Source: Polaribacter sp. (GTDB taxonomy: Bacteria; Bacteroidota; Bacteroidia; Flavobacteriales; Flavobacteriaceae). From it: a DNA stretch of 64,000 nt. Position 1 is the stretch's first letter. Each line of letters starts with the position of its first letter. Under the pieces are notes generated by a model. It saw only the letters and a list, made by a program, of their open reading frames with translations. It did not search any database and was not told the DNA's origin. Shown here piece after piece: positions 43,283-52,685 of this stretch. Where the stretch lies: contig DYMN01000004.1 in NCBI GenBank assembly GCA_020740485.1, positions 1 to 64,000 of the forward strand, in the 5' to 3' direction. A program made the translations under genes and the position numbers.

Positions 43283-45328
43283 TTATGAAGAAGTTGGGGG
43301 TTCAGTTTTTATCTCCGTTAAATTTTCACCATCAATAATTTCAGCTTCAATGTCTTCAATCAAAGTAACTTCGTGTGGACGTTTTCCGAATATTTTTTCT
43401 AAATCATCTTGGAAAATCACTTCACGTTTCAATAATTGTTCTGCCAAAATAGTTAATTTTTCTTTATTCTCCTCAAGAATTCTGATGGCTCTAAGGTATT
43501 GCTCCTCGATGATATGTGAAATTTCATCATCTATTAATTTGGCTGTTTCTTCACTATAAGGTTTTGTAAATCCATATTCTTGCCCGGATGAGTCGTAATA
43601 GGTAATATTACCCAACTTATCATTCAAACCGTAAATGGTGACCATAGCTTTAGCTTGCTTGGTTACTTTTTCTAAATCATTTAAAGCTCCTGTAGAAATT
43701 TCATTGAAAATTACCTTTTCAGCAGCACGACCGCCTAAAGTAGCACACATTTCATCGAGCATTTGGGCACTTTTTACGATCATACGTTCTTCAGGTAAAT
43801 ACCAAGCTGCGCCTAAAGACCTTCCACGTGGTACTATAGTTACCTTGACTAATGGCGCTGCATGTTCTGTCATCCAACTTACTACTGCATGCCCGGCTTC
43901 GTGATAGGCAATAGTTTTCTTTTCTAATTCAGTGATAATCTTATTTTTCTTTTCCAAACCTCCGATAATTCGATCAACAGCATCGAGAAAATCCTGATGA
44001 CGAACGGATTCATGCCCCTTTCTTGCTGCTACAATTGCTGCTTCATTACAAACATTGGCAATGTCAGCTCCGGAAAAACCGGGTGTCTGCTTAGCTAAAA
44101 ATTCTAAATCAACATCGGTATCGAGTTTTAAAGGTTTGATGTGTACCTCAAAAATAGAAAATCTTTCATTTTTGTCAGGTAAATCTACATAGATTTGACG
44201 GTCAAAACGTCCGGCTCTCAATAAAGCTTTATCTAAAATATCAGCACGATTGGTGGCAGCTATAACAATAATACTGGTATCGGTTCCAAATCCATCCATC
44301 TCAGTCAATAATTGATTAAGTGTATTTTCACGTTCATCATTTCCGCCGGTAATATTGTTTTTGCCTCTTGCCCTACCAATAGCATCGATCTCATCAATAA
44401 ATATAATAGCCGGTGATTTTAGTTTGGCTTGCTTAAACAAATCTCTAACACGAGAAGCTCCTACTCCAACAAACATCTCCACAAAATCCGAACCAGATAA
44501 TGAGAAGAAAGGAACATTTGCTTCACCCGCTACAGCTTTGGCAATTAAGGTTTTTCCGGTTCCCGGAGGACCTACTAAAAGCGCTCCGCGTGGCGGTTTT
44601 CCTCCTAAAGAACTGTATTTTTTTGGATTTTTCAGAAAATCTACTAATTCTTCCATTTCTTCTTTGGCTCCTTCTAATCCTGCAACATCTTTAAAAGTGA
44701 TTTTCACTTTTTGGTCTTGGTCAAAAAGTTTTGCGCGTGACTTGCCTATACTGAATATTTGCCCACCTGGACCTCCTTCTCCACCGGCACCAGACATCCT
44801 TCGCATAATGTAAATCCAAACTCCTATGATTAAGATCCAAGGTAGAAAATTAATTAAGCCTACCATCCAATCCGGTGTGGCATCAAATCTGTATCGTAAT
44901 AATTTTCCTTCGGCTTTAGCTTTGTCCAAACTTTCTTGAAAATATTTTATGTCGCCGTAACGAAAAGTGTAGTAAGATTTTTCGGTTTTATTCATGAAAC
45001 TGCTTTTTCCGGCATTTTCATGTTCTTTTTTCTGCGAAGCTGCCTTTGTAAGGTATGCTTCGGCTACTTTCTTCTGATCAAATATAGTTACACTATCAAT
45101 GTCGCCACTTGCCATATAATTTTCAAATTGGGTAATGGAAATATCTCGTGCGGCCTTACTCGGATCAGAATTGTTCATTAAAAGATAACCTAAAAACAAA
45201 AAGATAGCCAAGTAAAGCCAATTCATCCCCATTTTTGGCTTTTTAAATTCCGGTTTTGGAAATAAATTTTTATCTTTTTGTTCGTCGGTTTGCTGATTAT
45301 CAGCAGGTTTATTATTTTGTTTACTCAT
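43283..45328 (-). CDS. ftsH: ATP-dependent membrane metalloprotease FtsH
   Basis: A 681-residue protease with two transmembrane helices (about residues 36-52 and 158-176) and a periplasmic domain between. AAA+ Walker A is GPPGTGKT (253-260), Walker [10 protein letters not shown], and the second region of homology follows with [10 protein letters not shown]. The zinc site is HEAGH (476-480). It degrades unneeded or damaged membrane and cytoplasmic proteins. It is nine bases downstream of rsfS. Confidence 0.97.
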   Translation of the reverse strand: MSKQNNKPADNQQTDEQKDKNLFPKPEFKKPKMGMNWLYLAIFLFLGYLLMNNSDPSKAARDISITQFENYMASGDIDSVTIFDQKKVAEAYLTKAASQKKEHENAGKSSFMNKTEKSYYTFRYGDIKYFQESLDKAKAEGKLLRYRFDATPDWMVGLINFLPWILIIGVWIYIMRRMSGAGGEGGPGGQIFSIGKSRAKLFDQDQKVKITFKDVAGLEGAKEEMEELVDFLKNPKKYSSLGGKPPRGALLVGPPGTGKTLIAKAVAGEANVPFFSLSGSDFVEMFVGVGASRVRDLFKQAKLKSPAIIFIDEIDAIGRARGKNNITGGNDERENTLNQLLTEMDGFGTDTSIIVIAATNRADILDKALLRAGRFDRQIYVDLPDKNERFSIFEVHIKPLKLDTDVDLEFLAKQTPGFSGADIANVCNEAAIVAARKGHESVRHQDFLDAVDRIIGGLEKKNKIITELEKKTIAYHEAGHAVVSWMTEHAAPLVKVTIVPRGRSLGAAWYLPEERMIVKSAQMLDEMCATLGGRAAEKVIFNEISTGALNDLEKVTKQAKAMVTIYGLNDKLGNITYYDSSGQEYGFTKPYSEETAKLIDDEISHIIEEQYLRAIRILEENKEKLTILAEQLLKREVIFQDDLEKIFGKRPHEVTLIEDIEAEIIDGENLTEIKTEPPTSS

Positions 45329-45337
45329 TCTATTGTA

Positions 45338-45709
45338 TTAAACGGTTTGTGAAAAAGTGGTAATTTTGGCATCGCCCCACAAGCTTTCTAAATCATAATG
45401 CTCTCTTACTTGACGCTGAAAAACGTGAACTACCACATCAACATAATCTAATAAAATCCATTGCGACATCTCCTCGCCTTCTGTGTGCCAAGCGTGTTCT
45501 TTGAGTGATTTGCTCACGTGCTTTTGAATACTTCCCGATATAGAATCTACGTGCGTGTTGGAAGTACCGGAACATATTATAAAATAATCGCTTATGGAAT
45601 TTTCGATTTTTCTTAAATCTAACAACTTAATATCCAGACCCTTATTGTTTTCAATCCCTTCGATGATGTGAGCAATTAGTTGATCTGTTGAATTTTTTGT
45701 TTTTGCCAT
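45338..45709 (-). CDS. rsfS: Ribosomal silencing factor RsfS
   Basis: A 123-residue protein of the RsfS (Iojap) family. The segment SDYFIICSGTSNTHVDSISG is diagnostic, as is WILLDYVDVVVHVFQ. It binds L14 and keeps 50S from joining 30S when nutrients are limited. It heads a five-gene minus-strand cluster; birA is divergent. A -7 element (TATGTTTG on the minus strand, 45739-45732) lies about 25 bases upstream. Confidence 0.95.
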   Translation of the reverse strand: MAKTKNSTDQLIAHIIEGIENNKGLDIKLLDLRKIENSISDYFIICSGTSNTHVDSISGSIQKHVSKSLKEHAWHTEGEEMSQWILLDYVDVVVHVFQRQVREHYDLESLWGDAKITTFSQTV

Positions 45710-45802
45710 GAATTAAATTTATATCAATTTACAAACATATTAATTTTTTTCTCTACTTCTTTAGCTTTTTGATCAAATTTCTCAATACTTTTATCAACAA
45801 TT

Positions 45803-45832
45803 TTGAATTGTTAACATGAGACGCTATTTTTG
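45803..45832 (+). promoter_or_regulatory. Promoter of birA
   Basis: TTG (45803-45805), a 19-base spacer and TATTTTTG (45825-45832) match the Bacteroidota consensus; the ATG is 29 bases downstream. Confidence 0.6.
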
Positions 45833-45861
45833 TTTCTTTGTAACAATTGCCTTTTCTGTAA

Positions 45862-46590
45862 ATGCATTTAATCAAGATTCATACCACCGGCTCCACCAAT
45901 GATGATTTAAAAAAATTAATCAGACAAACTGACGTAGCTCCTTTTACGTGTATTTGGGCAATTCATCAAACCAAAGGAAGGGGACAAATGGGCAATACTT
46001 GGGAATCAGAATCAGGTAAAAATCTAACTTTCAGTTTTTTACTTCGTTTCTCAACGATGAGCATTCAACAACAATTTGATTTAAATAAGCTAATAGCTTT
46101 GACATTACACGAATGGTTGAACGGATATTATCCCCATTTCAAAATAAAATGGGCCAACGACATAATGGCAGACCATCGGAAAATAGCCGGAATTCTGATT
46201 GAAAATATCTTAAAAGGTCAGTATATTACTCATTCTGTAGTTGGTATTGGATTAAATGTAAATCAAACTGACTTTCAACATTTGCCTAATGCTACTTCGC
46301 TAAAAAATTTAACCGGAAATGTTTTTGATTTAGAAACATTACTCAGAGCATTTCTTCAGTTAATGAACGAAAAAATTGAAAAATTCAATGAAAGGGATTT
46401 TAATAAAATTCACGTCAACTATTTAGAAAATTTATTGGGCTTTCAAGAAGAAAGAGTATTTACTTTACCTAATAATTCGACAATTCAAGGGAAAATAATC
46501 AATGTAAATCCGGAAGGGAAATTGGTAATTCAAACCCAAGACCTGAAAATACACGCCTTTGGATTGCAAGAGATCAAATTTGAATATTAG
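45862..46590 (+). CDS. birA: Biotin-[acetyl-CoA-carboxylase] ligase
   Basis: A 242-residue biotin-protein ligase without an N-terminal helix-turn-helix, so it should be an enzyme only and not a repressor. Conserved segments: TGSTNDDLK, then QTKGRGQMGNTWESESGKNL (the biotin-AMP site) and IKWANDIMADHRKIAGILIE. The ATG at 45862 is clear. It is the only plus-strand gene in this neighbourhood and is divergent from rsfS. Confidence 0.94.
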   Translation: MHLIKIHTTGSTNDDLKKLIRQTDVAPFTCIWAIHQTKGRGQMGNTWESESGKNLTFSFLLRFSTMSIQQQFDLNKLIALTLHEWLNGYYPHFKIKWANDIMADHRKIAGILIENILKGQYITHSVVGIGLNVNQTDFQHLPNATSLKNLTGNVFDLETLLRAFLQLMNEKIEKFNERDFNKIHVNYLENLLGFQEERVFTLPNNSTIQGKIINVNPEGKLVIQTQDLKIHAFGLQEIKFEY

Positions 46591-46637
46591 CTTGTTTGGG
46601 TTAAAGCCAATTTATATATTTATCTATTATTCTCCGC

Positions 46638-46700
46638 CCTAAAGGACGGAGCTAAAGGACGGAGCTAAAGGATGGACCTAAGGAACGAAACCAAGGGATG
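46638..46700 (+). repeat. 13-bp tandem repeat downstream of birA
   Basis: CTAAAGGACGGAG occurs twice exactly (46638-46663), then CTAAAGGATGGAC, CTAAGGAACGAAA and a decayed end. The first part also forms the hairpin CTCCGcCCTaaAGGaCGGAG, so it may double as a terminator. Confidence 0.75.
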
Positions 46701-46711
46701 ATTTGACTATT

Positions 46712-47119
46712 TTACAATAATCTCATTTTCTCTGCCAGTGTATCTAAGAGATTTTGCAAAGGTTTTTTGATCATCATTGCCATCATCATATTGATGTCGC
46801 CTTCAAAAAATAATTGGGCTTCACTTTGTTTCTCATCGATTTCCTTGATTTTACAGGTTAAAAAAACAGGAAACGCATCACTTGCCGCCTTCAATTGCAC
46901 GGTGTGATTAGGCGATTTTTCAGAATAAACCAATCTAATGGCGGGCATTCCACTCATAGAAAATTTGAATGAATCTTCCGAAACTTCAAATCCGGTTAAG
47001 TTATCCGGTAAAATTTTCTTGAAATTTTCAGTATTGGTTAAGAATTCATAAAGTTCAGCTGCTGATTTATTTACTTTGGATATTTCGCTTTGTTGGTTCA
47101 TTTTAGGAATATTAAGCAT
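46712..47119 (-). CDS. SRPBCC-fold protein
   Basis: A START/SRPBCC-like protein of about 135 residues. The segment SAAELYEFLTNTENFKKILP and the beta-rich middle agree with the ligand-binding fold. The ATG at 47101 (MNQQSEIS) or at 47119 may be the start. Ligand and role unknown. It is not in an operon with its neighbours. Confidence 0.8.
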   Translation of the reverse strand: MLNIPKMNQQSEISKVNKSAAELYEFLTNTENFKKILPDNLTGFEVSEDSFKFSMSGMPAIRLVYSEKSPNHTVQLKAASDAFPVFLTCKIKEIDEKQSEAQLFFEGDINMMMAMMIKKPLQNLLDTLAEKMRLL

Positions 47120-47162
47120 TTTACTTCGACTTCGCTCATCTCAAGTGGAGTGGAAAGTCAGG

Positions 47163-47930
47163 TTATTTATTAAAATTTCTCAATTTAATTTCGGTTAAGA
47201 CTTTTTTGGTGTACAGCGGAAACTCTGATTGTTGTATCCAAGCATAGTAACCTTGATCTTTTTCTAAAATTTCTGTAACCCGCTTGCCCTTGTATTTTCC
47301 GAAAGAAAATATCTCTTCTCCCTTGTCATCAAATAAAATGTAACCAGCAAAATCGGCACGATCTCGGTGAGAAGAGTATTCGCTCAGCTTTTTCATATCA
47401 TTTTCCAAATCATCATATCTATCTAATTGCGCTTTCAATACTTCAAAAGTGGCATTGGTGTCTGCTTCAGCGGAATGTGCATTGTCCAAGTCTTTATCAC
47501 AATAAAATTTGTAAGCAGCACCTAAAGTTCTTTGCTCTTTTTTGTGAAAAATAGTTTGAACATCGATGGCTAAACGTCCTTTCATACTAAAATCTACTTC
47601 AGCACGCAACATTTCTTCCGCCAACAAGGGAATATCAAACCGGTTGGAATTGAATCCTGCTAAATCGCAACCTTTGATCATATCTCTTATTTTAGTCGCC
47701 ACTTCCTTAAAAGTAGGTTCGTTTAAGAGCATTTCATTGGTAATACCGTGCACAGCTGAAGCCTCTGCCGGAATTTCTATAATAGGATTGATTCTTTGCG
47801 TATAGCGTTCTTCTCTTCCATCAGGATGAATTTTAACGATGGATATTTCTACAATTCTATCCGTAGCAATATTAATTCCCGTAGTTTCTAAATCGAAAAA
47901 AACGATGGGTTTGGTGAGTTTTAAGTCCAT
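47163..47930 (-). CDS. 3'-5' exonuclease of the DnaQ/DEDD type
   Basis: A 255-residue exonuclease. DEDD motifs: FFDLETTGIN (Exo I), GFNSNRFDIPLL (Exo II) and HSAEADTNATFEVL (Exo III), so it belongs to the epsilon/ExoX-like group. The C-terminal segment FGKYKGKRVTEILEKDQGYYAWI resembles the tail domain of exodeoxyribonuclease X-type or Cas-independent DnaQ-like proteins. It may act in proofreading or repair. It is monocistronic, convergent with nothing, and lies next to a hairpin. Confidence 0.9.
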   Translation of the reverse strand: MDLKLTKPIVFFDLETTGINIATDRIVEISIVKIHPDGREERYTQRINPIIEIPAEASAVHGITNEMLLNEPTFKEVATKIRDMIKGCDLAGFNSNRFDIPLLAEEMLRAEVDFSMKGRLAIDVQTIFHKKEQRTLGAAYKFYCDKDLDNAHSAEADTNATFEVLKAQLDRYDDLENDMKKLSEYSSHRDRADFAGYILFDDKGEEIFSFGKYKGKRVTEILEKDQGYYAWIQQSEFPLYTKKVLTEIKLRNFNK

Positions 47931-48007
47931 TAGATAATGATATTTTATATAACTTTTTGGTTTTTAGGTTAAAATAAGGTACTAATTTCCTTAGTCAATT
48001 TAGCTAT

Positions 48008-48040
48008 AACCCTTTCAGCGTTTAAAACGCTGAAAGGGTT
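48008..48040. repeat. Near-perfect palindrome (AACCCTTTCAGCGTTT)
   Basis: A 16-base arm and its complement around one central base, 16 bases after the YfhO-like gene stop. It may be a terminator or a family of intergenic hairpin; there is no long T run on the minus strand. Confidence 0.7.
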
Positions 48041-48055
48041 TTAACCTGTAAAAAT

Positions 48056-50476
48056 TTATGATGATTTCTTTTTTAAAAATCTGAATGCCAAAAATACGGC
48101 AGTTAGTAGTGCGAAAATAATAAAACTTATCAAACTGATGTTTCCCCCTTTTTTGATAACTTCAGGTTCAAATTTGAAACTTATTTCGTGTTTTCCGGCA
48201 GGCAGCACTAAAGCCCTTAAGATGTAATTGGCTCTGAAAATTTCTGTAGGTTTTCCATCAATAGTTGCTGTCCAACCCTTTGGATAATACATCTCGGAAA
48301 ACAAGGCAACTCCGGCTTGCTTCGCATCACTGCGATACACTAATGCATTGGGTTGATAACTTTCTAATTTAATAGAAGCAGTGGAATCGGTTGGCATTAA
48401 TTGCTGCGGGATTAACTTTCTAAATTGCTCGTTAATGACAGCTTTTGTTTTAGAAATGGAATCCATTGCGATCATTTCTTCATTGGCATTTTTTGCCCAA
48501 GTGATGTCATTGGCGAACCAAGCGTTCCCAAACACACTATCATTTGCCTGCACTTGAGTTTGTCCGGTTTTATCGGCTACGATTAAATATTTTGCATTGA
48601 GTAGGTCTAAAACTGCGTAATTGCCATTTGCTAATTGATATTCAAAAAGTTCTTGATAACGTCTGGGTTTGGCAGCGTGATAACCGCCTATAGAATGATG
48701 GAAATAAGACGTGCTTCCGTCATTTAAAGGATTTACTGTTAAATTTGCTACTCTGTAATGGCTTTTATCTTTCAGAATCACTTCATCTACTTGCGTTTTT
48801 TCAAAGGGTTCTTTTACTTTAGATGCTCTGACAAAATCATCGTCGTTTACATATCGCTTGGCAACGCCAAATCCATCATAAATCATTAAAAAGCCAATAA
48901 ATAGGATTACATACAAGCTCTTAACCTTATCTTTAAGCACCAACCACAAAGCGCCGGCAGACAATAACACCAATAGCAGTGAACGTAAACTATCATTAAA
49001 AAACATCGTTTTTCTATCTTGCATCAAGGCATCAGCAAAACCCGGAATCATTTTATCGTAATCAGCATCCATTGGTGATTCAAAACTAAACAGGCTTCTG
49101 CCGATTACTACAAACAATAATGCCAAACCACCGGCAATAGCAACAGCGTAGGTCAATGCTTTTTCTTTTTTCTCAATCGTCAAGTTTTTAGCGAATAAAA
49201 ATTGCTGTAAAGCCAAAATTGCCATCAAGGGAATGGCTAATTCCATTATAACTTGAATACTGGAAACAGCTCTAAACTTGGAATACATCGGGAAGTAATC
49301 AATAAAGAAATCTGTGAGAAAATTGAGATTTTTACCCCAACTCAGTAGCAATGAAAGTATAATACTCGCCAACAACCAAAATTTGTAACGGTTAGGAACA
49401 ATGAAAATTCCCAATACGAATAGAAATATAAGTACCGCACCAATATAAGCCGGCGCCGCTACAATAGGTTGATTTCCAAAATATCCCGGAGCATTTTTAG
49501 CAAAATCTTTGGCATCAGAAATACTGATTTTTTCTTTTAACAAACGATAGGTTTCTGAATTCTTTCCCAAATTTTCCGCATTACCCCCACCGGTAAATCG
49601 GGGAATAAACAAATTAAAAGTTTCTGCTATTCCATAACTGTATTCTGTAATATAATCTTTATCTAAGCCGGTTGTTATTTCTTTTGGACTTTTATCAGGA
49701 TTAATAGTCAATTCGCTGGTACTTCTCGTACTTTCTTTAGCGTACTCTTGGGTTGGAAATAAATGATTGGCATTCATACCGGCAGCCAAAACTGCTGCAA
49801 CGAGCAAAATACCCACTTCTTTAGCAAAAACAAGATATTCTTTAGATTGAACGGTTTCCCAAAGCTGATATAACCCTATAAAAAATAGCACAAACAACAG
49901 ATAGTAAGTCATTTGCACGTGTCCGGCTGCAATCTCTAAAGCAGATGCTAATGCGGTTAAGACAAAACCCCACAGATATTTTTTTTGAAATACCAATAAA
50001 ACGCCGGCAATAACCAAAGGAAAATAACCGATGGCGTGTGCTTTTGCATTATGTCCTACGCCGAGAATGATCATTAAATAAGTGGAAAACCCAAAAGCCA
50101 ACGAGCCAAAAAAAGCTAATTTCCAATCTACTTTTAAAATACTCAACAAGACAAAGAAGCTCAGAAAATAGAGAAATAAATAATTGGCAGGATGTGGAAG
50201 AAATCTGAAAAATTGATCTATTTTTCTCACAAAATCATAAGGAAAATAGGTGCTCACTTGGTAAGCCGGCATTCCACCGAAGGCAGCATCAGTCCAATAG
50301 GGTTCGGTTTTGTTTTCTGCTCTAAAATCTTGAATTTCTTTAGACATTCCGGTAAATTGGACAATGTCACTTTGCAAGATTTTTTTCCCTTGTAAAACAG
50401 GTGAAAAATAAATCAAGGAAATAATTGCAAACCCTATTATTGAAACAAGGTAAGGTGTTATTTTTTTTAAATTCAT
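48056..50476 (-). CDS. YfhO-family membrane protein
   Basis: An 806-residue protein with about 12 transmembrane helices, a large extracytoplasmic C-terminal region and the end YYPKGWTATIDGKPTEIFRA. The N-terminal part has a glycosyltransferase C-type-like start (FFSPVLQGKKILQSDI...). The family is thought to be glycosyl transferase-like, acting on surface polymers with lipid-linked sugars; the substrate is unknown. It is in one operon with the glutaminyl cyclase gene (seven-base gap). Confidence 0.85.
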   Translation of the reverse strand: MNLKKITPYLVSIIGFAIISLIYFSPVLQGKKILQSDIVQFTGMSKEIQDFRAENKTEPYWTDAAFGGMPAYQVSTYFPYDFVRKIDQFFRFLPHPANYLFLYFLSFFVLLSILKVDWKLAFFGSLAFGFSTYLMIILGVGHNAKAHAIGYFPLVIAGVLLVFQKKYLWGFVLTALASALEIAAGHVQMTYYLLFVLFFIGLYQLWETVQSKEYLVFAKEVGILLVAAVLAAGMNANHLFPTQEYAKESTRSTSELTINPDKSPKEITTGLDKDYITEYSYGIAETFNLFIPRFTGGGNAENLGKNSETYRLLKEKISISDAKDFAKNAPGYFGNQPIVAAPAYIGAVLIFLFVLGIFIVPNRYKFWLLASIILSLLLSWGKNLNFLTDFFIDYFPMYSKFRAVSSIQVIMELAIPLMAILALQQFLFAKNLTIEKKEKALTYAVAIAGGLALLFVVIGRSLFSFESPMDADYDKMIPGFADALMQDRKTMFFNDSLRSLLLVLLSAGALWLVLKDKVKSLYVILFIGFLMIYDGFGVAKRYVNDDDFVRASKVKEPFEKTQVDEVILKDKSHYRVANLTVNPLNDGSTSYFHHSIGGYHAAKPRRYQELFEYQLANGNYAVLDLLNAKYLIVADKTGQTQVQANDSVFGNAWFANDITWAKNANEEMIAMDSISKTKAVINEQFRKLIPQQLMPTDSTASIKLESYQPNALVYRSDAKQAGVALFSEMYYPKGWTATIDGKPTEIFRANYILRALVLPAGKHEISFKFEPEVIKKGGNISLISFIIFALLTAVFLAFRFLKKKSS

Positions 50477-50483
50477 TCTTTGC

Positions 50484-51503
50484 TTATTTAATAATTTGAA
50501 TTTCGAACAATTTGCCCCAATGTTTTCCGGTTACAAAGATGCGATTGTTTTCTTTATCATAAGCTATACCATTGAGAACTTCATCTTGATTAACTAAATT
50601 TTGGGTTTTTCTCATTTCTTTTTCCAAATCGTTAAAATCGATAATTCCTTCAATCGCTCCATTGATAGGATTGAGAATCAATACAATATTTTTTTGATAC
50701 ACATTGGCATAAACCTTACCGTCAATAAATTCTAACTCGTTCAGATTAGGCACATTTTGTTCGTTGGTATAAGCTTCGATGTGTTTTAATTCCGCTTGAG
50801 ATTGCGGGTCTAAAAACCATACTTGGTCCGTTCCGTCCGTTTTAATCAAATTCTGACCATCATTAGTTAATCCCCAACCTTCTTTGCTCTTATTGTATTT
50901 AAAAGTGTTTAATTGTTTGAAATCTGACAAATTGTACACAAAACCGATGTTATTTTGCCAAGTGAGTTGGTATATTTTATCCCCAAAAATGGTCATTCCT
51001 TCGGAAAAATATTCATTGGGTAAATCTATTTTTTGTACTACTTTCCCTGTTTTCAAATCTACTTTTCTCAAGGATGATTCCCCGTTTTTTCCGGTACTTT
51101 CATAGAGAAATCCCTTGTGATATTCTAAGCCTTGCGTGTAAGCGCCCGTATCGTGCGGATAGACATTAACTATTTTATAATGATATACTTGCGGTGCTTT
51201 ATCGGCAAAGAGATAAAAGGTTTTTACAATCTCTTTTTCTTTATTATCATAGTTTACAAGTGCTTTTACCACGTGTTTTCCCAAAACGAAATTACTTAAA
51301 TCTATTTGATTGGGATTTTCAATTTCTTTCCCGTCGATGAAATAAGTAACTTTGCCAAACGGTAAATTATGTTCTTCTTTGATTTGTAGGTTTAATTTCT
51401 GAGCTGTATTGACTTTATCGGGAACTTCCAGCACGAATTTATATTTCTTTTCACAAGAGACAATAGCAAGCGATAAGGTAATAAAAAACAATATTTTACG
51501 CAT
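50484..51503 (-). CDS. Glutaminyl-peptide cyclotransferase
   Basis: A 339-residue lipoprotein with lipobox Cys17 (AIVSC). The five-bladed propeller type of glutaminyl cyclase is shown by YTQGLEYHKGFLYESTGKNG and the segment LPNEYFSEGMTIFGDKIYQL. It makes N-terminal pyroglutamate on exported proteins. In T9SS bacteria many exported proteins begin with Gln after signal cleavage, which gives such an enzyme work to do (inference; several products here end their signal in LxAQ-type sites). An Ig-like start (about residues 25-110) comes first. Confidence 0.9.
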   Translation of the reverse strand: MRKILFFITLSLAIVSCEKKYKFVLEVPDKVNTAQKLNLQIKEEHNLPFGKVTYFIDGKEIENPNQIDLSNFVLGKHVVKALVNYDNKEKEIVKTFYLFADKAPQVYHYKIVNVYPHDTGAYTQGLEYHKGFLYESTGKNGESSLRKVDLKTGKVVQKIDLPNEYFSEGMTIFGDKIYQLTWQNNIGFVYNLSDFKQLNTFKYNKSKEGWGLTNDGQNLIKTDGTDQVWFLDPQSQAELKHIEAYTNEQNVPNLNELEFIDGKVYANVYQKNIVLILNPINGAIEGIIDFNDLEKEMRKTQNLVNQDEVLNGIAYDKENNRIFVTGKHWGKLFEIQIIK

Positions 51504-51551
51504 AAGATACGGATTTTAAAATAAGATTTACAAAATAAATAAAAAGTTTTT

Positions 51552-51580
51552 TTGCGGTTTCAAAAATAGTATTAAATTTG
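51552..51580 (+). promoter_or_regulatory. Promoter of rpmE2
   Basis: TTG (51552-51554), an 18-base spacer and TAAATTTG (51573-51580), followed by CAC. This is the best match to the Bacteroidota consensus in the window. Confidence 0.8.
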
Positions 51581-51608
51581 CACACTCTAAAACAAACACG
51601 AAATAATA

Positions 51609-51860
51609 ATGAAGAAAGGTATCCATCCTGAAAATTACAGATTAGTTGCATTCAAAGATATGTCAAATGAAGACGTATTTATCACTAAATCTACTGCCAA
51701 CACTAAAGAAACTATTACTGTGGATGGTGCTGAATATCCATTGGTAAAATTAGAAATTTCAAGAACTTCTCATCCCTACTACACCGGTAAACACAAAATG
51801 GTGGATACTGCAGGACGTATTGATAAGTTCAAATCAAAATACGAAAAATTCAAAAAATAG
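51609..51860 (+). CDS. rpmE2: Ribosomal protein L31 type B
   Basis: An 83-residue L31 of the type without the four zinc-binding Cys, so zinc-independent. The segment [22 protein letters not shown] is the family signature. It is a 50S component. The good promoter and terminator on each side agree with a highly expressed single gene. Confidence 0.97.
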   Translation: MKKGIHPENYRLVAFKDMSNEDVFITKSTANTKETITVDGAEYPLVKLEISRTSHPYYTGKHKMVDTAGRIDKFKSKYEKFKK

Positions 51861-51876
51861 TTTTTTTGTTTTTTTT

Positions 51877-51911
51877 AAAAAGCCCGTTTCGAATATCGAA
51901 ACGGGCTTTTT
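51877..51911. terminator. Bidirectional terminator after rpmE2
   Basis: AAAAAGCCCGTTTCGA, a short loop and the complement TCGAAACGGGCTTTTT lie between the convergent rpmE2 and response regulator genes. Confidence 0.9.
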
Positions 51912-51915
51912 AATT

Positions 51916-52611
51916 TTATTTTTCCACCATTCTGAAACCTTCTCCGTGAATGTTAATAATTTCCACTTTATCATCTTTGCTCAAGAATTTTCGCAATTTG
52001 GCGATATACACATCCATACTTCGAGATGTAAAATAGTTATCGTCTTTCCAAATTTTAGTCAAAGCTAATTCACGCGGCATTAAGTCATTTTTATGTTGTG
52101 CCAACATTTTTAAAAGCTTATTTTCTTTCGGGGAAAGCTTTTGCGGTTCTTCATTTTTGTAGGTCAGTTGGCGTAATTTTGAATTTAAATTAAAATTACC
52201 GATTTTAAAATCGATTTCTTCATTGTCTTTGACTACTTCAGTTTCTTTTCTTTGGAAAATAGCCTTAATTTTATACAACAAAACATCTGAATCAAATGGT
52301 TTAGTGAGATAATCATCCGCCCCAACTTGATAGCCACGCAAAACGTCTTCCTTCATAGATTTTGCTGTCAGAAAAATAATGGGAATTTGTTTGTTTGTCT
52401 TTCTAATATCTTCCGCTAAGGTAAAACCATCCTTACGTGGCATCATTACATCTAAAATACACAAATCGTATTCATTATTTTTAAAAAGTACAAAACCTTC
52501 GATTCCGTCTTTGGCTAAAGTAACTTCAAAATCGTTTAACTGTAAATAATCACGAAGAACACTTCCGAAATTAGGATCGTCTTCTACTAAAAGTATGTGT
52601 TTGTCTTTCAT
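51916..52611 (-). CDS. OmpR-type response regulator
   Basis: A 231-residue regulator. The receiver phosphorylation site is Asp54 (LDVMMPRKDG) with Lys104 in LTKPF. A winged-helix C-terminal domain follows (about residues 130-228). It is paired with the histidine kinase 74 bases upstream on the same strand. The pair resembles RprY/RprX of Bacteroides in layout; the stimulus is unknown. Confidence 0.94.
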   Translation of the reverse strand: MKDKHILLVEDDPNFGSVLRDYLQLNDFEVTLAKDGIEGFVLFKNNEYDLCILDVMMPRKDGFTLAEDIRKTNKQIPIIFLTAKSMKEDVLRGYQVGADDYLTKPFDSDVLLYKIKAIFQRKETEVVKDNEEIDFKIGNFNLNSKLRQLTYKNEEPQKLSPKENKLLKMLAQHKNDLMPRELALTKIWKDDNYFTSRSMDVYIAKLRKFLSKDDKVEIINIHGEGFRMVEK

Positions 52612-52685
52612 TTGATAAGAGTTTTAATATATTATATGTTAGTTAATTTTATGATTAAAAAACGTCAATAGTGTTAAAATATTGA

